Assembly: GCF_015546995.1 (NCBI RefSeq)
Contig: NZ_JADMUH010000006.1
Location: 26,131 to 90,130, forward strand
Source of the DNA: Streptococcus infantis
Lineage (GTDB): Bacteria > Bacillota > Bacilli > Lactobacillales > Streptococcaceae
Length of the DNA: 64,000 bases
Reading direction: 5' to 3'
Shown: positions 44,020 to 53,838 of the stretch, in pieces
Layout of the letters: the number at the start of each line of letters is the position of its first letter
How positions within the stretch are numbered: position 1 is the stretch's first letter
The notes under the pieces: generated by a model
What the model saw: the letters and a program-made list of their open reading frames with translations, nothing else
Databases searched by the model: none
What the model was told of the DNA's origin: nothing
Made by a program: the position numbers and the translations under genes

Positions 44020-45864
44020 ATGTTTACAAAACTAAAATATACCTTTATCGGTCGTCCTCTCAAGTCCTTAACTGAAGGCGAAGGAGGGCTACTTGGAAAA
44101 ACACAGGCACTTGCAATGCTCTCAAGCGATGCCCTTTCATCTATCGCCTATGGACCTGAGCAGGTCGTCCTTGTCTTGGCTAGCCTATCTCCGCTTGCTA
44201 TTTGGTGGAGTCTCCCTATCGGCATTTTTGTCCTCTTGCTACTTGCTAGTCTAACCATTTCTTACCGACAAATCATTCATGCCTACCCTCAAGGTGGAGG
44301 TGCCTATATGGTTACTCGAGAAAACCTCTCCCCTGAGTTAGGTTTGATTGCTGGGGGAAGTCTACTTGTTGACTACATGCTGACAGTAGCCGTATCGGTA
44401 GCTGCAGGTGCTGATGCGATCACAGCTGCACTTCCTGTCCTCCATCCTTATAACCTCCACATCTCCATTTTTCTAGTATGTTTGCTCATGCTTTTAAATC
44501 TGCGAGGCTTGAAGGAATCTGCTAGTTCTCTGATGATCCCTGTCTACCTCTTTATCTTTAGTACGGTCTTCCTCTTATTGTTTGGTATCTTCCAACTATT
44601 GACAGGTTCTCTCAGTTATCATGCAACTTCTGCAATTGGTCAAACTGTCCCAAGTCTGTCAATTGTCCTAATCTTAAGAGCCTTCACCAGCGGTTCAGCT
44701 TCACTAACAGGGGTTGAAGCCATCTCAAATGCTGTCCCATTTTTCAAGACTCCAAAAGAGAAAAACGCAGCCCAGACGCTTACTATCATGTCTCTAATTC
44801 TTGGATTTCTATTTGCAGGGATTACCTTCTTAAACTACTGGATGGGGATTACACCTCAACACGGAGAAACAATCCTCTCACAAATGGCTAAAGGGATTTT
44901 AGGAGATTCAGCTCTCGGTCAGATTGTTTATTATCTCTTCCAATTCTCAACTGCCCTAATCCTAGCCGTTGCTGCAAATACTGGTTTTTCTGCCTTTCCG
45001 ATGTTAGCTTACAATATGGCTAAGAACAAGTACATGCCCCATCTCTTTATGGAAAAGGGAGACCGCCTTGGTTACTCAAACGGTATTTTAACCTTAGCTT
45101 TTGGTGCCATAATCCTTCTGCTTATTTTCAACGGAAATACAGAACGCTTGATCCCTCTTTATACTATCGGAGTTTTCGTCCCCTTTGCACTTTCTCAAAC
45201 AGGTATGATTCGCCACTGGAAAAAAGAAAAAGGCTCTCATTTCTTAAAATCTGCCTTTGCTAACATCCTCGGTGCTATCATTTGTTACGTTATCGTTCTT
45301 ATCCTACTCTTCTTTAGACTTGGAGATATCTGGCCCTTCTTCCCAATTATCCTGGTCCTAACCTTCCTCTTTTTGTCCATCCACAGTCATTACCAAAAAG
45401 TGGCGAAACAACTTCGACTTTATGAAGGAATTCAAAAGAAAACTTACGATGGCAATGTCGTACTTGTCTTAGTAGGAAATGTTACTCGAGTCAGCGTCGG
45501 AGCGATTAACTACGCTCAAAGCATCGGAGACGAAGTTTTGGCTATGCACATTTCCACCAAGGAAACTGAGGAAAAAGACCAAGAAATCCTCCAAGAATTT
45601 GCCGACTACTTCCCAAATATTACTCTTAAAAACATTAATACCAGCTATCGCGATATTATCACACCTACAGTTCGATATGTTCGAAAGATTTCTCAAGAAG
45701 CCAAGAAAAAAAACTACACGGTTACAGTTCTTGTACCCCAATTTATCCCTAACAAACCTTGGCAAAATACCCTCCACAATCAAATGAGCCTTAAATTAAA
45801 ATATGCTCTCAGATGGCACGAAGATGTCGTCGTTGCTAGCTACTCTTATCATTTGAAAGAATAA
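44020..45864 (+). CDS. kimA: KimA-type potassium importer (APC-superfamily permease)
   Basis: 614 residues: twelve membrane helices to about residue 480 and a cytoplasmic tail resembling a universal-stress domain (about 490-612, LVLVGNVTRVSVGAINYAQ). The N-terminus FIGRPLKSLTEGEGGLLGKTQALAMLSSDALSSIAYG and the helix start RQIIHAYPQGGGAYMVTREN are very like B. subtilis KimA (YdaO), a high-affinity potassium importer inhibited by c-di-AMP. I infer potassium transport from that likeness. ATG 44020 follows GGAAAG; the longer frame runs into the tatD promoter region. Confidence 0.85.
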   Translation: MFTKLKYTFIGRPLKSLTEGEGGLLGKTQALAMLSSDALSSIAYGPEQVVLVLASLSPLAIWWSLPIGIFVLLLLASLTISYRQIIHAYPQGGGAYMVTRENLSPELGLIAGGSLLVDYMLTVAVSVAAGADAITAALPVLHPYNLHISIFLVCLLMLLNLRGLKESASSLMIPVYLFIFSTVFLLLFGIFQLLTGSLSYHATSAIGQTVPSLSIVLILRAFTSGSASLTGVEAISNAVPFFKTPKEKNAAQTLTIMSLILGFLFAGITFLNYWMGITPQHGETILSQMAKGILGDSALGQIVYYLFQFSTALILAVAANTGFSAFPMLAYNMAKNKYMPHLFMEKGDRLGYSNGILTLAFGAIILLLIFNGNTERLIPLYTIGVFVPFALSQTGMIRHWKKEKGSHFLKSAFANILGAIICYVIVLILLFFRLGDIWPFFPIILVLTFLFLSIHSHYQKVAKQLRLYEGIQKKTYDGNVVLVLVGNVTRVSVGAINYAQSIGDEVLAMHISTKETEEKDQEILQEFADYFPNITLKNINTSYRDIITPTVRYVRKISQEAKKKNYTVTVLVPQFIPNKPWQNTLHNQMSLKLKYALRWHEDVVVASYSYHLKE

Positions 45865-45866
45865 AG

Positions 45867-45910
45867 AAAAGCTCAAAATCAGAGAAATTATCTTCTGATC
45901 TTGAGCTTTT
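45867..45910 (+). terminator. Terminator of the KimA-like gene
   Basis: 16 bp arms AAAAGCTCAAAATCAG/CTGATCTTGAGCTTTT with one mismatch and a 12 nt loop, followed by T. Confidence 0.85.
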
Positions 45911-46000
45911 TCTATATGTGATTTTTTTCAAGACATCTTCTAAAATGTTTATTCTCAATCAATAACTTTAGAAAATTCTATCTTTTAGATAAAAGAAAAA

Positions 46001-46024
46001 TCAGTAGGCTCGAGTTCCTACTGA
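46001..46024 (-). terminator. rpmH terminator
   Basis: 8 bp stem TCAGTAGG/CCTACTGA, 8 nt loop, then TTTTTC tract on the minus strand. Confidence 0.8.
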
Positions 46025-46047
46025 CTTCTTTGTTTCATTTGTTTGGA

Positions 46048-46182
46048 TTATGCAGCCAAAACTTTGCGTCCTTTACGACGACGAGCTGCCAATACGCGAC
46101 GACCGTTTTTAGTTGACATACGGTTACGGAATCCGTGTTTGCGCGCACGACGAAGTTTACTTGGTTGATAAGTACGTTTCAC
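46048..46182 (-). CDS. rpmH: 50S ribosomal protein L34
   Basis: 44 residues [20 protein letters not shown]... ending KGRKVLAA, the exact L34 pattern: very basic, in the large subunit. Start is GTG, with GAGGAGG 8 nt upstream. It is a single-gene unit, and no rnpA follows here, unlike many genomes. Confidence 0.97.
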
Positions 46183-46256
46183 GATGAATACCTCCTCATA
46201 GATTTTGTATTCGTTTAGCCGGCTATAAAGTGATCAGTTACTAAACATACTTTACT

Positions 46257-46285
46257 ATTCTATCTGATTCTTACTTATTTGTCAA
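46257..46285 (-). promoter_or_regulatory. rpmH promoter
   Basis: Minus strand: TTGACA (46285-46280), 17 bp, TAGAAT (46262-46257). Confidence 0.75.
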
Positions 46286-46326
46286 TAGCTCTGACAAATG
46301 TTTCCAGCTTTTTTGCTATGAAAGCC

Positions 46327-47541
46327 TTATCTACGATACTGCTTCAAGAAGCGAGTCATCTTTTCCTGTATTTGGGCTAACTCATCGACACGTGGTAGAT
46401 AAACGATACGGAAGTGATCTGGTTCTTTCCAGTTAAAGCCACGTCCATGTACCAAAAGCACTTTTTCTTGCTTCAAGAAATTAAGGACAAATTGTTCATC
46501 ATCGTCGATACGATACATATTGCGGTCAATCTTCGGGAATATATAAAGACCTGCTTTTGGTTTAACAGCAGACAAACCAGGGATATCTTGAATGGCATTA
46601 TAAATAAAGTTTCTTTGTTCATAGATACGACCACCAGGAAGAAGCAACTCATCCACTGACTGGTGACCACCTAGTGACGTTTGAACAACCTGTTGAGCAA
46701 GCACATTCGAACAAAGTCGCATGTTTGAGAGCATGTTGAGACCTTCAATGTAGCCCTTTACATGGTGTTTAGGTCCAGACAAGACCATCCAACCAACACG
46801 GAAACCAGCGATACGGTGAGATTTAGACAGACCATTCATGCTGACACAGAAAAGGTCTGGAGCCAAACTTGCGACTGGTGTGTGAACATTGCCATCCATA
46901 ACCATACGGTCGTAAATTTCATCCGCAAAAATAATCAAGTCGTTTTGACGAGCAATTTCAATAATATCTAGTAAGAGCTCCTTAGGATAGAGAGCACCAG
47001 TAGGATTGTTGGGATTAATCAAGACAATAGCCTTAGTATTGGAACTAATTTTTGACTTGATGTCATCTAGGTCTGGATACCATTCTGCTTCTTCATCACA
47101 GACATAGTGTACTGCATTTCCTCCAGCCAAGCTGACTGCTGCTGTCCAAAGTGGATAGTCAGGCATAGGAACCAAGACTTCGTCACCATTGTCCAAAAGC
47201 CCTTGCATAGACATAACAATCAGCTCACTAACCCCATTCCCAAGATAGATATCATCGATCCCTACATTTGGAAATTTTTTGAGTTGGCAATATTGCATAA
47301 TCGCTTTGCGAGCTGAAAAAATCCCTTTTGAATCTGAATATCCTTCACTATCACGCGCATTCATTATCAAATCATGGATAACCTCATCTGGCGCTGTAAA
47401 GCCAAACTCAGCTGGGTTTCCTGTATTTAAACGGAGAATTTTTTCTCCATTTGCCCGCATGCGCATAGCTTCTTCCAAAACTGGACCACGAATATCATAA
47501 GCCACATGCTCTAATTTGATTGATTTGTTAAATTCTTTCAT
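46327..47541 (-). CDS. PLP-dependent aminotransferase, AlaT-like
   Basis: 404 residues, class I/II aminotransferase fold type I. PLP lysine is in SMNGLSKSHRIAGFRVG; the Asn-pair motif NPNNPTGALY and the Arg of HFRIVYLPR are present. Closest to AlaT-type alanine (glutamate-pyruvate) aminotransferases; aspartate specificity is also possible. I start at MKEFNKSIKL (47541); the longer frame has no ribosome site. Confidence 0.85.
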   Translation of the reverse strand: MKEFNKSIKLEHVAYDIRGPVLEEAMRMRANGEKILRLNTGNPAEFGFTAPDEVIHDLIMNARDSEGYSDSKGIFSARKAIMQYCQLKKFPNVGIDDIYLGNGVSELIVMSMQGLLDNGDEVLVPMPDYPLWTAAVSLAGGNAVHYVCDEEAEWYPDLDDIKSKISSNTKAIVLINPNNPTGALYPKELLLDIIEIARQNDLIIFADEIYDRMVMDGNVHTPVASLAPDLFCVSMNGLSKSHRIAGFRVGWMVLSGPKHHVKGYIEGLNMLSNMRLCSNVLAQQVVQTSLGGHQSVDELLLPGGRIYEQRNFIYNAIQDIPGLSAVKPKAGLYIFPKIDRNMYRIDDDEQFVLNFLKQEKVLLVHGRGFNWKEPDHFRIVYLPRVDELAQIQEKMTRFLKQYRR

Positions 47542-47627
47542 TTGAGTTCCTCTATTCATCAGGATAGTTAATATTATACCACTCCAAAACGAAATCGCAA
47601 ATTTCCCAGTACTATTCCACAAAAAAA

Positions 47628-47644
47628 CCTTGCATAATGCAAGG
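47628..47644 (-). terminator. Terminator of the orphan unit upstream of the aminotransferase
   Basis: CCTTGCA TAA TGCAAGG, 7 bp perfect stem and 3 nt loop, followed on the minus strand by seven T residues. Confidence 0.8.
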
Positions 47645-47749
47645 TAACAGAGCAAGGTCAATTTCTTTCTATTTTTGGAGAAGAAAGAGTAGATATGCTT
47701 CTCTAAAAGCTAGCCAAATTGGACTAAACTCTTGTGATTAAAAAAGTCA

Positions 47750-47872
47750 TTATAACAGATGGTAACTGCATGGATGAAGAATCTCTCCTCCCATCCAGCA
47801 AAATGTAAAGAAAAAAATAAGTAGACTCACCAACATTAGGAATCCTGCCAAGTCTAGTTGTAAAAATACCAT
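47750..47872 (-). CDS. Candidate small hydrophobic protein, 40 aa
   Basis: MVFLQLDLAGFLMLVSLLIF then FFTFCWMGGEILHP... A helix of about 20 hydrophobic residues and a polar end. The first ATG lacks a near ribosome site; an inner ATG at 47836 has AGGA 6 nt upstream and would give 28 residues. It lies between a good promoter and a strong terminator, and otherwise the 440 bp gap (47542-47982) is empty. It could be a small membrane protein, a toxin-like peptide, or chance inside a small RNA. Confidence 0.35.
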   Translation of the reverse strand: MVFLQLDLAGFLMLVSLLIFFFTFCWMGGEILHPCSYHLL

Positions 47873-47902
47873 CTTACTAACTTATTTCCCTTGCCCTGTC
47901 AA

Positions 47903-47932
47903 TTAATAGTATACACTAAAATCTTTGCATTT
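47903..47932 (-). promoter_or_regulatory. Promoter of the orphan unit
   Basis: Minus strand: TTGAAA, 17 bp, TATACT, close to consensus, directly downstream of the gltX terminator. The predicted transcript of about 270 nt ends at the hairpin at 47628-47644. Confidence 0.6.
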
Positions 47933-47948
47933 TCAAATAAGCATATAT

Positions 47949-47977
47949 AAAAAGAACTCTTTATTTGAGTTCTTTTT
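47949..47977 (-). terminator. gltX terminator
   Basis: 11 bp perfect stem AAAAAGAACTC and complement with a 7 nt loop; T tail on the minus strand. Confidence 0.88.
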
Positions 47978-47982
47978 ATAGG

Positions 47983-49443
47983 TTATTTTGCAATTTCTTC
48001 CAACATGCTTTCAATGTGTTGGATGGATTTTTCACGTCCAAGCAAGTAGATGGTATCTGGCAATTCAGGACCATGCATTTCACCTGAAACGGCAATACGG
48101 ATTGGCATAAAGAGATTCTTCCCTTTGATCCCAGTTTCTTTTTGAACCGCTTTGATTTGTGGGAAGATATTTTCTGCCACAAACTCATCGTCTGACATGG
48201 CTTCCAATTTCGCTTTGAAGGCTTCCAATACTGTTGGTACTGTTTCACCAGCCATGACTTCTCGCTCAGCTTCTGTCAATTCTAGGAAGTCTGAGAAGAA
48301 AAGGTCTGTCAACGGAACGATTTCGTCCACTGACTTCATTTGTGGTTTGTAGAGTTCCACCAATTTCTCAGCCTTGTCTGTCAAACGACCTGCTTCTTCG
48401 AGGAATGGTTTGGCCATTTCAAAGATAGTCGCAAGATCCGCATTCTTGATATACTCATTGCTCATCCAGTCCATTTTCTTTTGGTCGAAAGCTGCTGGAG
48501 ACTTGCTGAGGCGGTTTTCATCAAAAAGTTTGATGAGCTCTTCGCGAGAAAAGATCTCATCTTCCCCACCAGGGTTCCAACCAAGCAAAGCGATGAAGTT
48601 AAAGACTGCTTCTGGAAGGTAGCCCTTCTTACGGTAATCTTCGATAAATTGAAGGGTGTTGGTGTCCCGTTTAGACAACTTCTTACCAGTTTCAGAATTG
48701 ATGATAAGTGTCATGTGACCAAACTCAGGTGCTTCCCAACCAAGAGCTTCATAGACCATGAGCTGTTTTGGGGTGTTGGCGATGTGGTCGTCTCCACGAA
48801 TGACGTGAGAGATTTGCATGTCGTGGTCATCGATGACGACGGCAAAGTTGTAAGTTGGGTAGCCATCTTTCTTCTGGATGACCCAGTCACCACCGATATT
48901 GCCACCTTCAAACTCGATATCACCTTTAACCATATCATGCCACTTGTAAATACCAGACTCATTCACTGCCAAACGAACAGTTGGGATGATACCTGTCGCT
49001 TCACGTTCTGCAACGTAAGCTGCTTTTTCTTCTTCGCTCATGCCAAGGTATTCGTTAATGTAACGAGGTGTTTCACCTGCTGCTTCTTGACGTTCACGTT
49101 CTGCTGCCAATTCTTCTTCTGTAACGTAAGATTTGTAGGCTTTTCCTTCAGCTAAGAGTTGGTCGATATATTTTTGATAGAGTTCCAAACGCTCAGACTG
49201 GCGGTAGTTTTCATGAGTCTCTGGACTTTCATCCCAGTCCATGCCTAACCAACGAAGGTTTTCAAGCTGTGAACGTTCTCCGTCTTCGACATGACGTTTG
49301 CGGTCAGTATCTTCGATACGGATGATAAAAGTTCCACCATGGTGGCGTGCATACAAATAGTTAAACAATGCTGTACGGGCATTACCGATGTGTAATAGTC
49401 CTGTTGGACTTGGTGCATAACGCACACGAATATCTTTTGACAT
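47983..49443 (-). CDS. gltX: Glutamate-tRNA ligase
   Basis: Charges tRNA-Glu (and tRNA-Gln in organisms using the amidotransferase route). 486 residues: HIGH-type motif [12 protein letters not shown] near residue 18, KLSKRD motif (KMSKS class), and a C-terminal helical anticodon domain. I start at [15 protein letters not shown] (49443). Single gene with its own terminator. Confidence 0.96.
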   Translation of the reverse strand: MSKDIRVRYAPSPTGLLHIGNARTALFNYLYARHHGGTFIIRIEDTDRKRHVEDGERSQLENLRWLGMDWDESPETHENYRQSERLELYQKYIDQLLAEGKAYKSYVTEEELAAERERQEAAGETPRYINEYLGMSEEEKAAYVAEREATGIIPTVRLAVNESGIYKWHDMVKGDIEFEGGNIGGDWVIQKKDGYPTYNFAVVIDDHDMQISHVIRGDDHIANTPKQLMVYEALGWEAPEFGHMTLIINSETGKKLSKRDTNTLQFIEDYRKKGYLPEAVFNFIALLGWNPGGEDEIFSREELIKLFDENRLSKSPAAFDQKKMDWMSNEYIKNADLATIFEMAKPFLEEAGRLTDKAEKLVELYKPQMKSVDEIVPLTDLFFSDFLELTEAEREVMAGETVPTVLEAFKAKLEAMSDDEFVAENIFPQIKAVQKETGIKGKNLFMPIRIAVSGEMHGPELPDTIYLLGREKSIQHIESMLEEIAK

Positions 49444-49539
49444 ATCTTCTCCTATAAAGTCTCTAGGCATCTGCCTTTTCGCTCTCTATATTATATCACA
49501 AGTCTCGCTAGAGTCCAATTTCTCTTCTCGAGAAAAAGC

Positions 49540-49567
49540 AAAAAGAGTGGTAAAACCACTCTTTTTT
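49540..49567 (-). terminator. pgi terminator
   Basis: 11 bp stem AAAAAGAGTGG/CCACTCTTTTT with a 5 nt loop, just after the pgi stop. Confidence 0.88.
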
Positions 49568-49573
49568 ATTCTA

Positions 49574-50923
49574 TTATAGACGAGCGTTAAGTTCTTTGCT
49601 CAATTCTTCAAATCCTGGTTTACCAAGAAGGGCAAACATGTTGCGTTTGTATGCTTCAACACCTGGTTGGTCAAATGGGTTGATGGCATTCAAGTAACCT
49701 GAAAGAGCGATTGCCAATTCGAAGAAGTAGATTGTGTAACCAAGAGTGAAGGCATCTTGCTCAGGAAGAGTTACGTACATGTTTGGTACGTCACCGTCAG
49801 TGTGGGCAAGAAGAACACCGTCAGTTGCTTTTTTGTTTACAAAGTCAACGTCTTTTCCTTGAAGGTAGCCAAGTCCGTCAAGGTCTTCTTCCAAAGTAGG
49901 GATGATCACGTTCTTACGAGGTTTGTCAACACGGACAACTGTTTCAAACATGATACGAGTTCCTTCTTGGATAAATTGACCCAATGAGTGCAAGTCTGTT
50001 GAGAAGTTAGCTGAAGTTGGGTAAATCCCTTTTTGGTCTTTCCCTTCTGACTCACCAGCTAATTGTTTCCACCATTCTGAGAAGTATTGGAGTGATGGCT
50101 CGTAGTTTACCAAGATTTCAGTTGCATATCCTTTACGGTAAAGGATGTTACGAACTGCTGCGTATTGGTAAGCTTCGTTTTCAGAGATTTTATCTGAAGT
50201 ATAGTCTTTACGAGCTGCGTTAGCACCTTCCATAAGGGCTTTGATGTCTGCACCTGACGCAGCGATTGGAAGCAATCCAACTGCTGTCAATACTGAGAAG
50301 CGTCCACCGATATCATCTGGAACAACAAATGTTTCCCAACCGTTAGCATCTGCTTCAACCTTAACAGCACCTTTTTGGCGGTCAGTTGTTGCGTAGATAC
50401 GTTTGTTAGCTTCTTCTTGCCCGTATTTCTTAACCAAAAGTTCTTTGAAGACACGGAAAGCAATCGCTGGTTCAGTTGTTGTACCTGATTTAGAAATCAC
50501 GTTTACTGAGAAATCTTTATCTGAAACGTACTCTACCAAGTCAGCAAGGTAAGTAGATGAGATAGAGTTCCCCGCGTAAAGGATTTGTGGTGCTTTACGT
50601 TCTTCTTTTGTTTGCAAGTTTGCAAAATGGTGGTTCAAGAAGTCAATGGCAGCTTTCGCTCCAAGGTAAGATCCACCGATACCGATAACCACCAAAACAT
50701 CGCTGTCTGTTTTGATTTGTTCAGCAGCTTTCAAGATGCGGTCAAATTCTTCGCGGTCGTAGTTTTCAGGAAGGTCCAACCAACCCAAGAAGTCGCTCCC
50801 AGCACCAGTTCCTTTACGGATCAATTCGTCTGCTGCTGTAACTTGTGCTTGCATGTATTCCACTTCATGTGGTGCAACAAATTTGTCTAATACTTTTGAA
50901 TAATCAAATTTAATATGTGACAT
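49574..50923 (-). CDS. pgi: Glucose-6-phosphate isomerase
   Basis: Interconverts glucose-6-P and fructose-6-P. 449 residues, Firmicute-type PGI, two SIS-like domains. Motifs [26 protein letters not shown] and [14 protein letters not shown] are present; [13 protein letters not shown] holds the catalytic Glu. Start MSHIKFDY at 50923. A cre-like site lies about 95 bp upstream. Confidence 0.96.
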   Translation of the reverse strand: MSHIKFDYSKVLDKFVAPHEVEYMQAQVTAADELIRKGTGAGSDFLGWLDLPENYDREEFDRILKAAEQIKTDSDVLVVIGIGGSYLGAKAAIDFLNHHFANLQTKEERKAPQILYAGNSISSTYLADLVEYVSDKDFSVNVISKSGTTTEPAIAFRVFKELLVKKYGQEEANKRIYATTDRQKGAVKVEADANGWETFVVPDDIGGRFSVLTAVGLLPIAASGADIKALMEGANAARKDYTSDKISENEAYQYAAVRNILYRKGYATEILVNYEPSLQYFSEWWKQLAGESEGKDQKGIYPTSANFSTDLHSLGQFIQEGTRIMFETVVRVDKPRKNVIIPTLEEDLDGLGYLQGKDVDFVNKKATDGVLLAHTDGDVPNMYVTLPEQDAFTLGYTIYFFELAIALSGYLNAINPFDQPGVEAYKRNMFALLGKPGFEELSKELNARL

Positions 50924-51015
50924 AGTATTCCTCCAATATTTCTTCTTCTCTATCATAACGCTTACTAACAATTTTTTCAAGTTTTTATACTAAAAATTTC
51001 CAATTTTTATCACAA

Positions 51016-51029
51016 TTCAAACGTTTGCG
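51016..51029. promoter_or_regulatory. cre-like palindrome upstream of pgi
   Basis: TTCAAACGTTTGCG is close to the near-symmetric cre TGNAAACGNTTNCA with mismatches at the ends. It might tie pgi to CcpA. Weak evidence. Confidence 0.35.
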
Positions 51030-51072
51030 TAAAAATACAATTCTATAAAGATTCGTAAACAATGAATAAAAA

Positions 51073-51094
51073 AACGACTAAATTTCTAGTCGTT
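51073..51094 (-). terminator. Terminator of the glutamine amidotransferase gene
   Basis: 8 bp stem AACGACTA/TAGTCGTT with a 6 nt loop that overlaps the stop codon; a T run follows on the minus strand. Confidence 0.85.
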
Positions 51095-51782
51095 ACAATT
51101 CATTCAATAAATACTCAAATAATTCTAAGTTGCCATCTTCTTCATTAACCAAGAATTCTGGATGCCACTGGAGACCAATAATACGATTTTCATCGATAGA
51201 TTCGATTGCTTCAACAGTTTGATCACGTGGATCCACAGCCGTCACACGGAAATTGGGTGCCAGATCTTTAATGCTCTGACGATGCACTGAATTAACCTGA
51301 CTTTCTTTACCAAATAATTTAGACACTACACTGCCATCCACTGTCTCAATAGAATGTGAAGTCCCAAAAGGTAGACCTTGCCAATGACCTTCAATATCCT
51401 GATTGAGTGTCCCACCAAAGGCAACATTGACAAGCTGAACTCCACGGCAAATGGCTAAGATTGGCTTGTTCTGACGCAAAGCTTCTTGTAGAAGAGCTAG
51501 CTCAAACTCGTCGCGAGTTAGGTTATAGTCGTCGCTATCAATTGTTTTTTCCTCACCATAAAACTGAGGATGAACATTTTGTCCTCCAGTCAAGATGAGC
51601 TTATCAATCATTTCTACATAGTCATGGACCACCGACTCATCACCAACCGGAATGACCAAAGGAAGTCCGCCAACCTGACGAATACTCTCAGCAAATTTAC
51701 AAGAGACTGATGAATGAATATTTTTTCCTTCTGCGTCCACAGGACATAGATTTGCCGCTACTCCAACAACTGTTCTTGCCAT
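51093..51782 (-). CDS. Class I glutamine amidotransferase-like hydrolase (peptidase C26)
   Basis: 229 residues, gamma-glutamyl-GABA hydrolase (PuuD-like) family. Nucleophile Cys is in ILAICRGVQLVN; catalytic His in LQWHPEF and Glu follows. Cleaves gamma-glutamyl bonds; the substrate here is unknown. Start MARTVVGVAANL at 51782. Confidence 0.9.
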   Translation of the reverse strand: MARTVVGVAANLCPVDAEGKNIHSSVSCKFAESIRQVGGLPLVIPVGDESVVHDYVEMIDKLILTGGQNVHPQFYGEEKTIDSDDYNLTRDEFELALLQEALRQNKPILAICRGVQLVNVAFGGTLNQDIEGHWQGLPFGTSHSIETVDGSVVSKLFGKESQVNSVHRQSIKDLAPNFRVTAVDPRDQTVEAIESIDENRIIGLQWHPEFLVNEEDGNLELFEYLLNEL

Positions 51783-51920
51783 CACTGATTTCCTTTCCTT
51801 TTCTATTGATAATCTTATCTTATCATCCTTGCCCACTCCTGTCTAATATGTATTTTTTAAGTCCGTGATAAATTTTTTTTATCAGAAAAAGTTGCCCAAA
51901 ATTAGGACAACTTTTTTGCT

Positions 51921-52072
51921 TATACTCAATGAAAATCAAAGAGCAAACTAGGAAGCTAGCCGCAGGTTGCTCAAAACACAGTTTTGAGGTTGTGGATAGA
52001 ACTGACGAAGTCAGTAACACATATACAGCAAGGGGACGCTGACGTGGTTTGAAGATATGTTCGAAGAGTATT
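51921..52072. repeat. BOX element (boxA-boxB-boxC)
   Basis: TATACTCAATGAAAATCAAA opens boxA, a GAGGTTGTGGATAGAACTGA stretch gives boxB, and GGGGACGCTGACGTGGTTTG followed by CGAAGAGTATTA gives boxC. This is the mobile BOX repeat of the pneumococcus-mitis group, one copy of each module. Its end shares bases with the patB stop codon. Confidence 0.92.
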
Positions 52073-53837
52073 ATTCAAAGACAAATTGATTATGGTACAG
52101 TTCTGCGTAGAATCCACCAAGTTTTAGCAATTTCTGGTGATTTCCTTGCTCAATGACTTGACCATCTTTGAGAACGATAATCTGATCGGCATTGAGAATG
52201 GTTTTCAAGCGATGGGCAATCACAAAACTCGTTCTTCCTGCCACAATTGCCTCCATGGCATTTTGAATCTTGCTTTCTGTTACAGTATCCACGTTTGATG
52301 TTGCCTCATCCAAGATTAAGACCTGTGGATCTGTCATCAAGGTACGAGCAATAGAAATCAACTGCTTCTGACCGGTTGAGAATACGCTCTGATCATCATT
52401 AATCAGAGTATCGTACTTATCTGGTAGGCTTTCGATGTAGTCATGGATGTGTGTAGCCTTAGCTGCTGCTTCGACCATTTCCTGACTGGCATCTGGTACT
52501 CCAAATCGAATATTGTCACGAATAGTTCCACTGAACAAAACCGAATCCTGTAGGACAATTCCTACCTTACTTCGCAAACTGTCTAAATCAAACTCGCGAA
52601 TATCTGTTCCATCAAAGCTGATACTACCTGCATCCACATCATAAAAACGATTGATTAAGTTCATGATGGTTGTTTTCCCCGAACCTGTCGGACCAACAAC
52701 CGCAATCATTTTCCCTTTTGGAGCTGAAATGCTAACATCTTTCAAAATGGGTTTTCCTGGCAGGTAGGAGAAGTCCACCTTACGAATCTCCACACCTTCT
52801 TTTAATTCGTTAAAGACTGGAGCATCTTGAGGACGAATTTCTTCTTCTGCATCAAACATTTCTTGGATACGTTCTGCACCTGTAAAGGCCAGTTGCAAAC
52901 TTCCCCAACTTGCTGCCAATTGGATAATGGGTTGGTAATATTGCTGAGAAAACTGGGTAAACATGACAATCAAACCCAGAGCTGTCGCTGTCTCGATATT
53001 CTGATCATTCAGTAAGACAGCTGAACCGACAAAAATAACAATAGCTGTATTGACCAAACTCATTCCGTTCATGACAGGAAAGAGAATTCCTGAAAACATT
53101 CTGCCCTTAAAGGTTGCTTTACGGACACGCTCGTTTTGCTCAACAAAACCTGCGATCACATCATCTTGAATGCCCTGAACGATAACGGCTTTCTGACCCG
53201 AAATACTCTCATCCATGTAAGCATTGAGCTTCCCAACCTCTTTTTGCTGAAGATTGGTATATTTTCTTGCCAATTTCAAAATGACAATCAACATGATGAC
53301 AGCTATCGGAGTGCTAGCAATCGTAATCAACGCCAAGGTCACATTTTTTGCGAACATGACAATCAACAAACCAATATAAAGGGCAATATTGGTCATAACA
53401 GACACCAGACTTTCGTTGAAAGCCTGTAGGATGTTATCCAAATCACTGGTAAAACGTGACAGGATATCACCATCTTGATGGCGGTCAAAGAAGGAAACAG
53501 TCAAACGAGAAAGCTTGCCAAAAAGTCCCTTACGCATCTCATTTGTCGATTCGGCAATAATACGGCTCATCAAAACCATATAGATAAGACTCGACACCAC
53601 GAGCACAATCAAAATATAAGCAAGATTAATCAAGAGTCCTAATAGACTTTGCCAAACCATATCAGGATTTCCATTTTGATAAGCTATAACTAAATTAGCT
53701 AGTTCCGTGACTGTTTGACCTGCAAATACTGGAAAGAGGGCTTGTGCAATCGTTGCAATGATAATCATAGCAATAACAACGACAAAGGATATCTTATAAA
53801 CTTTAAAATAGTTCCAAAAGAATTCAAATGTCTTCAT
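52071..53837 (-). CDS. patB: ABC multidrug exporter subunit PatB
   Basis: 588 residues, six membrane helices (about 15-315) then an ATPase domain. With PatA it forms the heterodimer that exports fluoroquinolones and dyes. Walker A is GPTGSGKTTIMN and Walker B LILDEATSNVD, both canonical, but the signature reads FSTGQKQ in place of LSGGQ. Start MKTFEFFWNYF at 53837, with GGAGG upstream; stop lies 1 bp into the BOX end. Confidence 0.93.
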   Translation of the reverse strand: MKTFEFFWNYFKVYKISFVVVIAMIIIATIAQALFPVFAGQTVTELANLVIAYQNGNPDMVWQSLLGLLINLAYILIVLVVSSLIYMVLMSRIIAESTNEMRKGLFGKLSRLTVSFFDRHQDGDILSRFTSDLDNILQAFNESLVSVMTNIALYIGLLIVMFAKNVTLALITIASTPIAVIMLIVILKLARKYTNLQQKEVGKLNAYMDESISGQKAVIVQGIQDDVIAGFVEQNERVRKATFKGRMFSGILFPVMNGMSLVNTAIVIFVGSAVLLNDQNIETATALGLIVMFTQFSQQYYQPIIQLAASWGSLQLAFTGAERIQEMFDAEEEIRPQDAPVFNELKEGVEIRKVDFSYLPGKPILKDVSISAPKGKMIAVVGPTGSGKTTIMNLINRFYDVDAGSISFDGTDIREFDLDSLRSKVGIVLQDSVLFSGTIRDNIRFGVPDASQEMVEAAAKATHIHDYIESLPDKYDTLINDDQSVFSTGQKQLISIARTLMTDPQVLILDEATSNVDTVTESKIQNAMEAIVAGRTSFVIAHRLKTILNADQIIVLKDGQVIEQGNHQKLLKLGGFYAELYHNQFVFE

Positions 53838-53838
53838 C

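Noticed and set aside
48340..49155. Long plus-strand frame (271 codons) inside gltX
   Set aside because: Cysteine- and phenylalanine-rich mirror of a well-supported gene, with no ribosome site or promoter.
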